A DNA stretch of 64,000 bases, from positions 1,228,878 through 1,292,877 of the forward strand of contig NW_025064893.1 in NCBI RefSeq assembly GCF_019112545.1, read 5' to 3'. Of the stretch, positions 33,601 to 44,791 are shown in pieces (positions within the stretch are counted from its first letter, which is position 1; the number at the start of each line of letters is the position of its first letter). The notes beneath the pieces were generated by a model. That model saw nothing but the letters and a program-made list of their open reading frames with translations, ran no database searches and was not told the DNA's origin. Origin of the DNA: Guyanagaster necrorhizus. Lineage: Eukaryota; Basidiomycota; Agaricomycetes; Agaricales; Physalacriaceae. A program made the position numbers and the translations under genes.

Positions 33601-35041
33601 TAGACGTAGATATCGTCGGGATGTTGCATGCGATATTTATGGAGGATGAAGACACTGGTGAATTATGGATTTTAAGAAGCTGGGAGTCGCCTTTGAAAGA
33701 CCCCAAGTAGACAATCTGGTTGGTGATGTATGTAAGTGTCCTTGGAGATGATGTCTAAAAAGCCTTAGTACGGAGGGATTACTAGGTAACGTCATCAGGA
33801 CTAACCTCTCCGAGGGGAATGAGAACAAGGCCATGCTCATCGAATGTTGCCAGGGACAGTAAACATAGACGTCCGAAAGAGTCACCGATTAAGAATTTGA
33901 GTGCATCGTCTCCAATTGACGAGACCCTAAAGCACACGTTATCATACGGACGTCCCAAGCCCAAGTGAAAGAATCCCTACGCAGTGACAGCGCCAAACGG
34001 CCACAAAACCGTCCCTTTCGCTTGTCTGATCCTATCGTTCCTTTCTTTATCCTTGGCAATGGCCTCCTGTATTTGGTCTTCGTTCCCACTCTGCTTCATA
34101 GCGGCTGATTTTCGCCTCTTCTGTTCAACCTTCTTCTGAGCTTGTACGTTATTCAACGCGTAGAAGATAATCTTTCTTCCGCCAACAACGAGAATGCCGT
34201 CATTTATATCAGTGCCTTCAGGAGTCGAGACTGGAATTAGCTGTGGAATGTCGTCCTCTGGATAAGGAAACGCCTCTGATGAAATGATAGTCTGGTGCAA
34301 CACGACAGATGGGTCTTGAGATAGATCAGGTATACTGCTCCAGTCAGTCAGGTCCCGTGCCAAGAGCTGAAGTCGACGATGATTATCCAAATGAAGTATT
34401 GCCAGCGCGAATTCTTCATCTGGCAAGGGAAGAAGTGTAAAACTAAGAACGTTGTTCTCGGGTATTCTGGTTCCAAGTAAGCGAATGAACACTAACAAGA
34501 ATTCTTAGATACGCACGAGACATCGACGTCTTTTACATAGGACCCATTCTCAAGCGTCAAGACCTTGAGCTTCCCTTGATAGCAACTGACAACCGCTAAC
34601 TGACCCGATGGGTCGACAAGGATATCCGAGAAGAACTCGGCTGGTCTAACACTCGGACTTCGTTCGGACAGTGACAACTGCTTATCCAGCTTCAGATTTT
34701 GCTCCCTCTCGGAGAACGATAAGAACAACAATTCTGGTTCCGGCTGATCAAGCAAGACTACAATATTTGACCGAGCCGAATCCTATAAAGAAGGTCAATA
34801 GAGGAGATAAAGCTACATTGGTAGAACGTACGGTTATCGGTACCGCCTTCACTGACAAAACCTTGCCCCAGATCTGAAGCGTACACACATGCTTCAATCC
34901 CCTGCTCTCAGTGGAATGGACCTCGATGGCATTGAGCTTGGCTACGACGAGATGCTCAGCAGTAGAAGAAAGTCGGCACTTGCAGGAAGAAACGACGGCG
35001 GAGGGTTGATGAAAAGTCGATACGATTCTTGTTGGGCTCAT
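30612..35041 (-). CDS. DDB1: Damage-specific DNA-binding protein 1 (CPSF-A family)
   Basis: DDB1 is the large WD40 (three beta-propeller) adaptor of CUL4 ubiquitin ligases, acting in nucleotide excision repair and protein turnover. Fourteen exons give a continuous 1250-aa frame. Exons (minus): 35041-34832, 34782-34517, 34466-33981, 33926-33806, 33754-33431, 33382-32868, 32811-32764, 32710-32236, 32180-32061, 32004-31851, 31802-31522, 31466-31197, 31146-31038, 30985-30612. Family matches seen include the N-terminal propeller start, IAPIVDAVLVDLYDSG followed by VVTCSGG, LLNSDDYPSTLILANANGLAIG, and the C-terminal RYRAPKNTRPRPVDEASYGFVDGDFLE. A 48-nt exon (32764-32811) is included. It is about 110 aa longer than human DDB1, partly from a charged Lys/Gln-rich insertion (KKVEQKRRKSAAMK) in the first propeller region. 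RSE1/CPSF160 are related families, but the C-terminus fits DDB1 best. Confidence 0.9.
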
Positions 35042-35220
35042 CGTCGCCTCCGTTCAGCTTGCAAGTGTTCGACGGAACCGGCACGATCATGAATTCGCCT
35101 GACAAATGTCTATGACGTACTCAGCACATGATGCGAACTTGAACGCAGCGATCGGGGAACTCGGTGCACCCAGCGTCTTTCTTCCATCATGGGCTGTGGA
35201 TACACTTGATCTTGTGTGCC
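35042..35220. promoter_or_regulatory. Divergent promoter DDB1 / SET-domain gene
   Basis: 179 bp between the two start codons. It contains a short GC-rich stretch and no clear TATA box. A shared promoter is inferred from the head-to-head layout. Confidence 0.4.
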
Positions 35221-36588
35221 ATGGCGAGAGAAAAAAGTACCCAGCAGTCTCCTGGCATTAAGAGGAATACGACGACCAGCTCTAGGGGGACTCCGAGCCA
35301 CAGGCCTCAGGCTTGGCTCTTGTGGTCTCTGATATTTCTTGTCATTGCTGTCTTCCTTGCTCTCGTATACAATGTTTATTTTAATCAAAGAAACAGCCCT
35401 CCATTCGAGGTAGTTGATCTACCTGGGAGGGGTAAAGGTGTAATCGCCTCTCGGGATATCCAGGTCTGTCTAGAGAAGTTTTTAGCGGTGCAAAGGGTTA
35501 ATTGACGCCCACAGCGAGGTGAACTGGTCATTCAAGAAAAGCCCCTGTTCATTGTGCCCTATTCCAGTCCGTATCTCTTTCCTCCGCCCCGAGTGGTGCC
35601 AGTATCTGAAGATCATATTCAGCTTCTGATTCACCTACTGCTCTGATTTCGCATCGTGTCCAGTCGTTGAATGACCTGGACTATCACGCATTTTTCAATC
35701 TCTCTTATGTCAACTTTCCCAAGAGCATGGATCCCGAGGTATTTCGGGACGAGGTGGCGATGGCTATATTCCAGACCAATGCCGTTGCAGTTGGACAGGG
35801 TGTCGGTATATTCCCTCGCATGGCGAGGCTGAACCACGGATGCTCCAGTGCATTTAATGTCGTTTACTCTTGGCGTCAAGAAAAAGGCGAAATTGTTGTA
35901 CATGCCTTGCAAAATATTTCCAGGGGCCAGGTTCGTAACAAGTTCCTTTGCTAACTAGCAGATATTTTTTAAATCAATGAATCACGCATGCAGGAGCTTT
36001 TAACGACGTATACGGATACAAAGCGACCCAGGAAAGAACGAAGGTACACCTTCCAAGCTCTTAAGTGACTGCTGCAATGGAGCTAAGCCCGTGTTAGGGA
36101 GTATCTTTCAAAGCACTATGGGTTTCACTGCATGTGTTCCGTCTGTTCTCTCCCTCCCTTCCAATCTCAAGCATCAGACGAGCGGTTGAACTCAATCTCC
36201 GAGTTGTACAGCCTATTTTCAACATGGGGGACACACAGTATCCGCGGTACAGAAGCGATCGACGTTGTACGGCGCATCTGGACCTCGACAAATGAAGAAG
36301 GGTATTACAGCGAGCGTGGGCAATTATTTGCTGATGCTGCCCTGGTGTCACTGTCACACTCTGAGTAAGTCAACAGCAAAGTGGGATACTTTCTCGGGGT
36401 AGAAGTTTAACCCGTTTCATTGTAGTGTCTCCGCTGCGCGAGCATGGGCTACGGTTGCTGCCGAATGGTATGGGTACGAGCTGGGACAGGATTCTGAACA
36501 AGTGGCTAACATGGGTGCTATAATTGCAAGACCTGAAGCGCATTACGCTTGGGGAACGAGAGAGCACCTGATAGTCGGAGGTCCATGA
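35221..36588 (+). CDS. Membrane-anchored SET-domain protein
   Basis: Putative lysine methyltransferase-like protein of a fungal SET family. Six exons: 35221-35463, 35515-35566, 35623-35930, 35994-36043, 36098-36364, 36426-36588. After about 38 polar residues there is a single membrane helix (WLLWSLIFLVIAVFLALVY). SET landmarks follow: GRGKGVIASRDI, the AdoMet/NH motif RLNHGCSSAFNV, the catalytic-region ELLTTYTD, and a post-SET Cys set HCMCSVC. The C-terminal helical tail (RAWATVAAEWYGYELGQDSEQV) is of the kind seen in fungal SET proteins of unknown substrate. The membrane anchor makes a non-histone or organelle-surface substrate possible, but that is inference. It is transcribed divergently from DDB1 and ends 83 bp from the convergent She9 gene. 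Confidence 0.85.
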
Positions 36589-36671
36589 TGGAAATTTGCT
36601 ACCCTCCACGACGTTGTAACATGTGAACATTTAGTTTCAGAGCATACGATGGTATGGTAGATTATGATGCA

Positions 36672-37807
36672 TTACCGACTGAAGCAAAGCCAACCAAAAG
36701 CTGCTGCAGCAAATGCGCCAACCGCGCCCGAGACGATTGCCTGGTCCCAATACAGAGGACGTGGCTCGACGACCTTCGTGGTCATACGCTCCCGTTTAGA
36801 GGCCTCTTCTCTCTCCTTCTCCAATCTAAGTGTATTCTCTGCAAGCACTGTCAAAACCCTGACCTGCTCCTCCAACTCCTTCCTAATCTCTGCCAACCCC
36901 ACTTCTGTGGCCTCCCTCGCCTCCTTACTCAACTCCTCCGTCTTCTTCTCGAACGTCTGTGCCAGCCGCCGTCTCTTCCACGGTTCGACAAACAGAATGG
37001 CCATGATAAACACCAACAAGTTGAGCGCTAAAACCGTGAGCTGCCCGTATGTCGATGCACTTCGGATTTTATCGGACCAAACCTGCTCTTCGTGGTATCT
37101 TCCCAGAATCGCCCGCATGAGCTCGCTAAACTCCCTGTCTAGGGCCGCCTCCGAGTCGTCTACAGCGGCTTTTGCTCGGGCCTCCTCATGCTCAATCGTG
37201 TGGTCCTCCCTAACAACAGCAGTAAACCGGAGGACGTCGTTGTCGTTCCACGTATGTTTACGCTGTAGCATGTCGTTGACTTCTCGTTGGGAATTGGATC
37301 GCTGTGCCACGGCTTTGTCATAGGCAAGTTTTGCGTCCCGACGTGCCTGTCGCGTAGCTTTTATTCGTGCCTCTAAAGGAATACCAGTTAGCTAACGCGG
37401 CAGAGATATTGAGCAGAGCTTGCGCACGACTTACACGCACCTTGTTCTACCACCTGACGTTTAAGCACCTCAATCTCTTCATATCCAGTGACTTTGTTCA
37501 ACTGTGCGCCCAACTGAGAAAAGTTAGATTTCGTTGTTTCGGTGAAATCGTCGGCCTTCGTGCGCAGTATGATAGCAGCCTGATCTGCCCATTCAAGAAG
37601 ACGATTTTTAACTTGTTGCAGGGCAATGGGAGGTTCCGATTTCGATGACGACGGGTCCGAAGGTTGTTTGGCTGCTTCGGAGGATTCGGGTTCATGACGA
37701 GGTGGCGTGCTATCTGACGACGGCGGTCGGGCTGATTTCCATGACGGCGTGGTCGAGAAGGAGCGAAGGGGAAATGTCCTCGGTGCACGAGATGCCGCAC
37801 GGAGCAT
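36672..37807 (-). CDS. SHE9: Mitochondrial inner membrane protein She9/Mdm33
   Basis: She9/Mdm33 controls inner mitochondrial membrane shape and fission. Two exons (37807-37441 and 37372-36672; intron 37373-37440, GTGCGT...TTTAG) give 355 aa. The ATG at 37807 opens a typical mitochondrial presequence (MLRAASRAPRTFPLRSFSTT). A Ser/Pro spacer follows, then coiled coil (NRLLEWADQAAIILRTKADDF; REVNDMLQRKHTWNDNDVLRFT), a first membrane helix LTVLALNLLVFIMAILFVEPW, a second coiled coil, and a terminal helix AIVSGAVGAFAAAAFGWLCF. EPWKRRRLAQTF is characteristic of the family. Length fits the family. Tandem with CPR, which ends 259 bp upstream. Confidence 0.9.
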
Positions 37808-38066
37808 GAAGGTGAAGGGAGGAAGTAAGCAAAGCGTACTAAACACCACGGGCCGAATTCGCGTCGAATTTCGTATAAGCAGTTCGTATAGAATATAATA
37901 TTCTATTCCATTCTATGTAGTCAATGCATCCAAGGCATCCCAATAATAAGTGGAATGTACAATAATGAGTTTCAGAATGTCGTCGTTAGAAAAGAATAAT
38001 GCAGGCATCGCGGGCCATAAATGACTATGAAATTAACACAACCTCTGCCTGTGTACCATTAGCCGT

Positions 38067-40408
38067 TTAACTCCAGACATCTAACAAGAGTCTTGACCGC
38101 TCTTTCAGCATCTTTACTTCCGCCGTACCTTCGACTTCAGCCAATCCACCCTTGGCCTCACCCAAAATTTTGGCCAGAACCTCCTCGACAGCCTTGCTCA
38201 TGTTCTTCGCCTCACCGCAGATATACACGTATCCCTTTCCATTGATGATAGAATCAGCGATGTTCTGGCGGTCTTCCCAGATAAGGTCCTGCACGTAAAT
38301 TTTGCTGCCGTCGGGCCTGTATTTCTCTCGCGAGAAGGAACAGTGAAGCGTGAATTTGCCCTTCAGTTCTTCTTGGTACTGCGGCCATTCTTCCTTGTAT
38401 AGGAAGTCCTCGGTCGATTTACGGCATCCATAGAACAGCGTAATCCTACCCCAGTCAGCGAGAGCATCCGGCCCGTTTTTCTCAAGAGTACGGCGAGCAA
38501 GAGCAACACGTTCCTGCACGAAACCACGGAATGGAGCGACACCCTGCCAAAGAAAGTGCGCATTAGAAACGGCCGGACGATGGTAGTTGAATACTTACAG
38601 TTCCAGGACCAATCATGATGACGGGGCTCTTGGGATTGGTTGGCAAACGGAACGTAGACCGACGAACGTGTATCGGTGATTTGTAGATGGTCTCCTGGTG
38701 ATAAGCACCACGGGGGCCATTGATAGCATAAGCAGGGAGAGCCGCATTGGCGATACCGGTACTCGAAACCAACGGAACTGTCTCCCCGTTCGCGGCGTAT
38801 TTGAGGTTCAACAAGAAATTGGAACCAACACCATACACCCAGCGAGTAGGGACTTTGTCACCCTCCGACGTGTACTTCAGAGTAACGCAAGTAACGTGGA
38901 TGGAGTTGGGGTTGATCTTGGGGCTAGAAGAAATAGAGTAGTACCGGGGTTGCAGGCGAGGAATGGAGGACACGATCAAGTCGAAAGGAATGTTCCAAAC
39001 GGAAGTATTGCTCGTAGAGGGAATTGCGGTAATGTCGTTTCCAGCGGCAGTCTGGAGAATTTCTCCAACCTTCAGGCATCCCTTGCCGACGACGTCCGCG
39101 TAAGTCTCCTTGTTAGAGTTGACTTCCTTTAAGAAAGCTTCTGCCTCAGGAGTGGGAGCGAACTTTGAGAGGGAACCGAGAATCTGACGACCGGCCATGG
39201 CGCTGATATCAATGTAGTGACGAAGGACAGTGGCGTACGTAGTCGGAACAGGGAAAGGAACCTTGGCGAGGGCAGGGTCGAGGGATTCTATGCCAATGAC
39301 AGTGTCCTTCTTGTCGTGAAGACCAAGAGTGCAAAGAAGACGGTCGACTTCGATTTCGGCGTTGGTGGGCCATACACCGACATGATCTCCATGCTGATAG
39401 GTAATGCCTGAACCCTCGATGTTTAGCTCAACATGAACGCAGTTTCTTTCACCAGTTACTGAGAAAAGCTCGCGTGCAACAGCGACTGGAGCGGCGTAAG
39501 GGTTCTTGGCGTCATGAATGCCCTTGGTCTTAGTGAGGGCGCGTGCGGAAAGCTCGCCTGAGGAACCTGTCAGTGCGGAAGCGACTAATGGAGAATAAGG
39601 TCCATACCGAGGTAAACCTTCTCCTCTGGATGAGATGCCAGTTCCGAGACTGCAAAGTCGGCGGTATCACCACCTTGGCCCTCCTCGACGCCTAGGGCTT
39701 TGGCAAATGCTTCCCACATACCGTCCTTCCACTCAAGGTAGTCCTCCTCCATGCTCTTGTCGTCATCACCCTCACCGCGCTCGCCAATACGAGTGGCGCC
39801 CATGCCAGTCAAGTATTGGTCAACCTGTCTCGCGACCAAGTTGTAGTGCTCGTATGTCTTGTTACCCAACCCGAAAAGAACGTATTTGAGATTGTCCAAC
39901 CTGTGAGAACCCTGGCTGAACTCGAAAGAATCCTCGCTCAGGTTCTGCAAGAGAGTGACGGCGTTATCTGTGGGTTCACCCTCGCCATAGCTAGCCATGA
40001 CGAAGATAGCGGCTGCGCCTTCCGGAAGACTGTCTAGTGTTTCAAAGTCGTATTCCTCAGGGTCACAGACCAGAGAGGTGAGACCGAACTTGGCTTTTGC
40101 TTCTTTGGCTAGACGGATGGCATACTCTTCAGCTGTACCGGTTTGTGAGCCGTAGAAGATGACCAGGCGCTTGTTCTAGAGTGATTGAGGTGATACATCA
40201 TGTAAGAGAAGAGCCAATGACCACATACCCCCGCCTTCATTTTGGCAGCGAAATCCCTAGGATTGACATCACCAGCTTGGGGAGATGTTGGCACTACAAC
40301 TTTTTTCGGTTTGGCTACGGCGAAGAGCTGATCACGAAAGAGATAGGCCGCAGCGAGGACGACACCAATAACGAGGATGAAGACGTCGGATGAAGACGCC
40401 GAAGACAT
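38067..40408 (-). CDS. NADPH-cytochrome P450 reductase
   Basis: CPR passes electrons from NADPH through FAD and FMN to P450 enzymes at the ER membrane. Four exons (40408-40229, 40175-39608, 39557-38599, 38543-38067) give 727 aa, close to the usual length. An N-terminal anchor (VFILVIGVVLAAAYLF) is followed by the FMN domain (YGSQTGTAEEYA; ASYGEGEPTDNA; FGLGNKTYEHYN), the connecting and FAD domains (RYYSISSSP), and the NADPH domain (MIGPGTGVAPFRGF; FYGCRKSTEDFLY; YVYICGEAKNM) ending DVWS with the conserved aromatic Trp. An in-frame ATG at 40468 would add 20 residues. I prefer 40408 because MSS-type starts directly before the anchor are usual. Introns: 38544-38598, 39558-39607, 40176-40228. Confidence 0.96.
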
Positions 40409-41538
40409 GCTAGCGGCCAGGAAGTACGGCACTGCAGAGCGGGCTGTAGTGTTGAGTTGGACGTCCATGGCGGCAGAGATACAAGGACGAGATTGACGTT
40501 ACCTGAGTAGATATAGTCCCAGGAAGAGCCGTGGGTGCAGCGGTGATGGAAGTCAAAAAGAAAGAGGCCCAGGAATGCCCCACGCTTCGACGTGGCTCCG
40601 AATTTACCAAATGGCGTGTTGTTTGCTCAGTGTCCTTTCCTTTTCGGTTTGCCTTCAGGGTCAGATCCATCATTATTCACTTCACTGTGGACACGCTCCC
40701 GTCGCTCCCAAATTTCTTGGCCCTTCCTTCGAAACATTCTAGATTTTTCTCACTTTCCTTGTAGCTCATGCTACGGGCCCTTAGGAAATGGCTTACTACC
40801 GTATAGCATCGTAAGATAATTCCTCTGTGATCGCAAACCGGACATCGCCTTTCGGTATTACGCTACTCTGCTCCCGTTATCTGTCCCGAGATCCACTTTT
40901 GATTCCTTTGCATGCTGTGTCAGATATCTTCTCGGCTTGTTTCGCCTGTTTCGGTGCCCTTATCCTTGACGCCCGTTCATCTCCAACTCGTAGCCAGAGT
41001 ATGACAGCCGCAGATGGCCCCCCTTAACGATTTTATCATATGGTCTGTCCAGCGACTCGCCGTCTCTCAGTCAAACCCGTCGATGGAGCGGACGTCGCGG
41101 ACAGGTATCCTCTGTCTTGTGATTTCGTGGTGCTCATCGTCTTCCCACACCTTCCGAGTTGGTCGCAGGACTTTGCTGTGCGCGGACTTGTCGGAGGGCA
41201 TTCCACGTATTGAGAGCGATTCCAGACCTTTGGGCGCATCAGCTTCTAGATCTTTTACCAGTCCTGGCCGACATTCAAAGTAATATTCTCAAACATTTGC
41301 GTGTTCGAACTTGTGTCTCGTACGAGTTTCTTGTATAATGGACTTTCATTCAATTTCTGTTATGTACAATTCGCCAAAAGATGATAGAAGCCTATTCATA
41401 CAACATTCATGCTCGCGTATCGATCAAGGAGTATAAAAGATTTAAGCTTAGCGAGCTCTCAGTTTAACTTTAAAGATCGAACACATGACCACGAAACCTT
41501 GACTGCCTTCGAAAGTTTGCATTCTTCCTCCCTCTACC
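40409..41538. promoter_or_regulatory. Divergent intergenic region CPR / HIT gene
   Basis: About 1.1 kb between two divergent genes. It contains pyrimidine-rich stretches near 40700-40800 typical of fungal promoters. On the minus strand at about 41085-41292 there is an open stretch without ATG near its start (protein-like, charged, ending RDVRSIDGFD); it could be an exon of an unrecognised small gene. Nothing else is supported. Confidence 0.4.
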
Positions 41539-42225
41539 ATGACCTCTTTCCTTATCAAAGCACACGTCGACAGAAAGCCCTCAGCTTGGCATACGGACCC
41601 TGAATGCGCTTTCTGTCGCATCATCAGTGGTGAAGCTCCGTCCAGACGCGTATACGAAGATGATAAGATTATCGCCATCCTAGGTTCTTATCGCAGATCC
41701 AGTCTTTACACAGGACTATTCTAAGGCTTCCATTTCCCTAAGATATCCTTCCCCTACGCAAGGGCCACACTCTAGTTATTCCAAAGGTGCATTATGCGCG
41801 CATATCGGAACTCCCCCCAGAATTTGCCGCCGCACTGGGCGCGGGCGTAACCAAAGTCGCTCATGCTTTGACACAAGGTATGGAACTGAATCAAAACAGG
41901 TTCGAATTTCGCCCTTACAATTTCAATGGAAGCTCTAAACAACACCGCTTTGAATGCAGTGTGCAATCAGGAATATGCACAAGCAGTCCCACATGTGAGT
42001 GGATACACCTCATGGATCATGATGTGGCAGCTCTCTAACCAAGAATAGGTACACTACCATATAATTCCGGCCCCCACTTTCTCTACGGAGTCTAAACCGC
42101 CGAATACCATACACGAACCTCCTTTAACGAGGCGCCAGATGCATCAAATGGAGTTCGAATCTCGACAAGAGTTGGATGATGACGATGCTGCGTCTCTTCT
42201 GCAACTTTTAAGAGCAAAGCTATAG
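41539..42225 (+). CDS. HIT-family hydrolase
   Basis: HIT (histidine triad) proteins hydrolyse or transfer nucleoside phosphate groups. Four exons (41539-41683, 41743-41877, 41933-41994, 42049-42225) give 172 aa. It has the N-terminal CAFCRIISGEAPSRRVYEDD, the DILPLRKGHTLVIPK segment and the catalytic triad VHYHIIPAP. The second motif and spacing match the Hnt1/Aph1-type proteins (HINT or Fhit branch not decided). The C-terminal 40 residues (RQMHQMEFESRQELDDDDAA) are a charged extension. Start ATG 41539 is preceded by CTACC. Convergent with the F-box gene, 77 bp away. Confidence 0.92.
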
Positions 42226-42302
42226 ATGCACTCAGGAGAGGCGGAGACAGTATACAGCCAATAGATATCTCACCATCTACATTTTGACCAGATCATTGAT
42301 TT

Positions 42303-43901
42303 TTACCAGTTGCTGTCTGAATCGGAGGTCCACGACGAAGAGTCTTCTTCTTCTGAAGGTCCGGCTGACAAATACGCTTCATCAACGTCAACTTCGCTGC
42401 TGACATGCTCGATGATCAGCCCCTCCTCCTGCTCTTTCTTCAGTCTAGCAGTAACATTCTGGATCAAGGAGTCGTTCCCGTGTTCTGGCGAAAGAAATCG
42501 AACTACACGCAGGCAATTTATACCACCTTTCAGCGTCTGCACATCATCTAGACGTCGAGACTCGATGATGTTGACAATCAGATTGACGTATTTCGAAATG
42601 ATTTCGGCCGTAGAATGATATTCGAATTCTAGTGGCCTGACGTCGAGAGTGAGGACCTCCAACTTCGGGACTAAAGGCGAGGAGGTATTAGAACACACAA
42701 GACAGTTCAAGTTTCCATTTGCGATGGTCCGTGACGTTACGGTGAGATGCGTCAAACGGCTGGTTAAGTTAAGTATAGGTGTCACCTCCCGGCTGTTAAC
42801 TTCCAGCGATGTAAGGGAGCATTGAGAACGACGAATTAATGATACGACAGCCTCGGCAATGCTGTGGTAATGTGAAAATGCATGGAATGCAAACGAAGTC
42901 AATGAAGGGAGAGTAAGATGGCCGAGGAAGTGAGAGTAGTCTTTATTGGAAACATCAAAATCTTTTGGTTCGCGCACAGTGAGACTCAACAGGTGAGGAA
43001 GTGTGGCATCTGTTGAGGGAGGAAGACCTAAAATACCCTGTTGGTCGTCAAACGACAGAGTGCAATGGGTCAAGGTAGAAGCGACAGCATTGAGCTGACG
43101 AACCACATCACCCCAGTTATTGCCCAGACACAACACCGTCAGGTGTGTCAAAGCATGAAACTTGAACATGCTCCTACTCTCGGTGCGTATTGTAGCAGCT
43201 GTGAGCAACGGGGCATGTTGGAAGACGTCGACCTCAGAGGTCAAATCGTCAGAATCTTCGTCCGGTTCATCCATGATGGTTACTGTACGAAGCAAGGGAA
43301 AGTTCGCCGCCGGTGGTAAGTCGTCTAGCATATACGACATGAGCGGTATAGTAGCTGTGTGCCATCGCATTCCTTGAGATATAAGGATATCGAGGAAGGG
43401 TACATCCGCAGACTCCATAGAGATGTGGAGAGGACACTGTCCTGAGAGTCGCAGAAATTCACCCACGATTTCCAACTGACGGCTCTCTTTGTACCTGTAG
43501 CAATCCCTGTCCACAACACGGAAAAATCGCCACAGCGTGGGAGTCGAGCGAACAAGGGACCGCCAATGACTGCAGACGCGAGTCAAGAGCCAGGGCATGC
43601 TATTGAGGTCAAGGGCAGTACTTCGCGCCTCTACACATCCATGCTCAAATATTTTGAGAAGAACATCTTCAGGCAGGAGGCGGATGGGGGTTAATAGGGA
43701 TCGATGAAAGTCCAGATACTGGGCAAACTTGGCACGGACAGTGGCGGTTTGCTGGTCAAAGGCCCGAAGTGCTTCTTCGGCATCAGCAATCAAGCTGAGA
43801 ATAGTGGGCCTATCCGAGCCGGAGGGCAACGCGTTCGAGAATAAGAGAGGCGCCACGGGTGAGGAATAGGTTCGAAGACTTTTCCCTTGAATGGTATGCA
43901 T
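42303..43901 (-). CDS. F-box domain protein
   Basis: Single-exon 532-aa protein of the large basidiomycete F-box-like family, whose members present substrates to SCF ubiquitin ligases. Residues about 30-60 are a short helix (AEEALRAFDQQTATVRAKF). The F-box lies near 70-125 (IRLLPEDVLLKIFEHG ... LLTRVCSHWRSLVRSTPTLW). The rest is divergent leucine-rich-repeat-like sequence (LTHLTVLCLGNNWGDV; LPHLLSLTVREP; SLTSLEVNSREV). The C-terminus is acidic (SEEEDSSSWTSDSDSNW). Such genes are numerous and fast evolving in mushrooms; the substrate cannot be inferred. Confidence 0.88.
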   Translation of the reverse strand: MHTIQGKSLRTYSSPVAPLLFSNALPSGSDRPTILSLIADAEEALRAFDQQTATVRAKFAQYLDFHRSLLTPIRLLPEDVLLKIFEHGCVEARSTALDLNSMPWLLTRVCSHWRSLVRSTPTLWRFFRVVDRDCYRYKESRQLEIVGEFLRLSGQCPLHISMESADVPFLDILISQGMRWHTATIPLMSYMLDDLPPAANFPLLRTVTIMDEPDEDSDDLTSEVDVFQHAPLLTAATIRTESRSMFKFHALTHLTVLCLGNNWGDVVRQLNAVASTLTHCTLSFDDQQGILGLPPSTDATLPHLLSLTVREPKDFDVSNKDYSHFLGHLTLPSLTSFAFHAFSHYHSIAEAVVSLIRRSQCSLTSLEVNSREVTPILNLTSRLTHLTVTSRTIANGNLNCLVCSNTSSPLVPKLEVLTLDVRPLEFEYHSTAEIISKYVNLIVNIIESRRLDDVQTLKGGINCLRVVRFLSPEHGNDSLIQNVTARLKKEQEEGLIIEHVSSEVDVDEAYLSAGPSEEEDSSSWTSDSDSNW

Positions 43902-44279
43902 GGTGTAATGTCTGTCTTCCCTGAATGAGCAAGTATACTTGCGAAGATTGCCAAAGAAACTGACGCGATGTAGAACAGATGTGAGGGCGTCCGGGCGTCT
44001 GTTGTGCTGTGTCGTGTGCGGAGACTACTCTGAGTCGGAAATGTCCGAATCACACGCGTCCAATCGTTCTCCCTACTAGTTCATTACGGTCATCAAAAGC
44101 TTTGCCAGACACGTACGTCCCCAAAATGGCGCAAAAGAAACGCGCCGCGGTCTAGACAGATTTGCTGCACAAGTACTGTACTTATATCTTGCGCCCTATG
44201 ATCACAGACGTACCCAGTATCGGAGCATCTCCTCTAGCACACGAACCAGATATTAACTATCGCAAAATATCTCTCTCAA
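43902..44279. other. Intergenic
   Basis: F-box 5' flank. No feature supported. Confidence 0.4.
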
Positions 44280-44528
44280 ATGGCCGGTCTTCTTCTATAC
44301 TTTCTGCTTCATACATCACGGTTGAAAGGTGGTCTTGGTGTGCCCTGCTATGTAGCCGTCTCCCGATCCCCAACCATCACCACGGCCCATCTTAAGGAGG
44401 CATACGACTTGACAGAGGCCTGCGCAAGCCCATACACGCCCGACGAAATCCTGGATTTTTTAAACAGTCAATGGCCTCTCCGAACTGTTTTTTCTTTGGA
44501 TATCGAAAGTTCTTCGAAGAAGGAATAG
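44280..44528 (+). CDS. Short hypothetical reading frame
   Basis: 82-codon frame from ATG 44280 with a hydrophobic start (MAGLLLYFLLH) followed by a plausible globular-looking segment (LKEAYDLTEACASPYTPDEILDFL). A second open stretch in another frame runs on to 44731 (EGIACRIVYGLPMTRYLPPSSKDDYLLSIQHERQ), so this may be one gene with an unrecognised intron, or a decayed gene. I could not find splice sites joining them. No family recognised. Confidence 0.3.
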   Translation: MAGLLLYFLLHTSRLKGGLGVPCYVAVSRSPTITTAHLKEAYDLTEACASPYTPDEILDFLNSQWPLRTVFSLDIESSSKKE

Positions 44529-44791
44529 CATGTCGCATTGTTTACGGACTGCCAATGACCCGATACTTACCACCGTCCAGTAAGGATGACTACTTACTCT
44601 CTATCCAGCACGAGCGTCAACTCCTCTACGTATACGACTCCACCACTCCCATAGTTAATGCCCTGTGGGTCCAAGCCTATTGTTCTGTTTTATTCCGATA
44701 CATCTTCTGGAAGTACAGTAGTTTGAAATAGAACGTATTCCATTCTACATTATTATCAAGTTTCAAAATAGAAGAAGAAAATTAAAGAAAA

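Noticed and set aside
35221..44731. A biosynthetic gene cluster around CPR and SET
   Set aside because: The CPR is the general reductase; no P450, synthase or transporter of a pathway lies near it, and neighbours are housekeeping genes.
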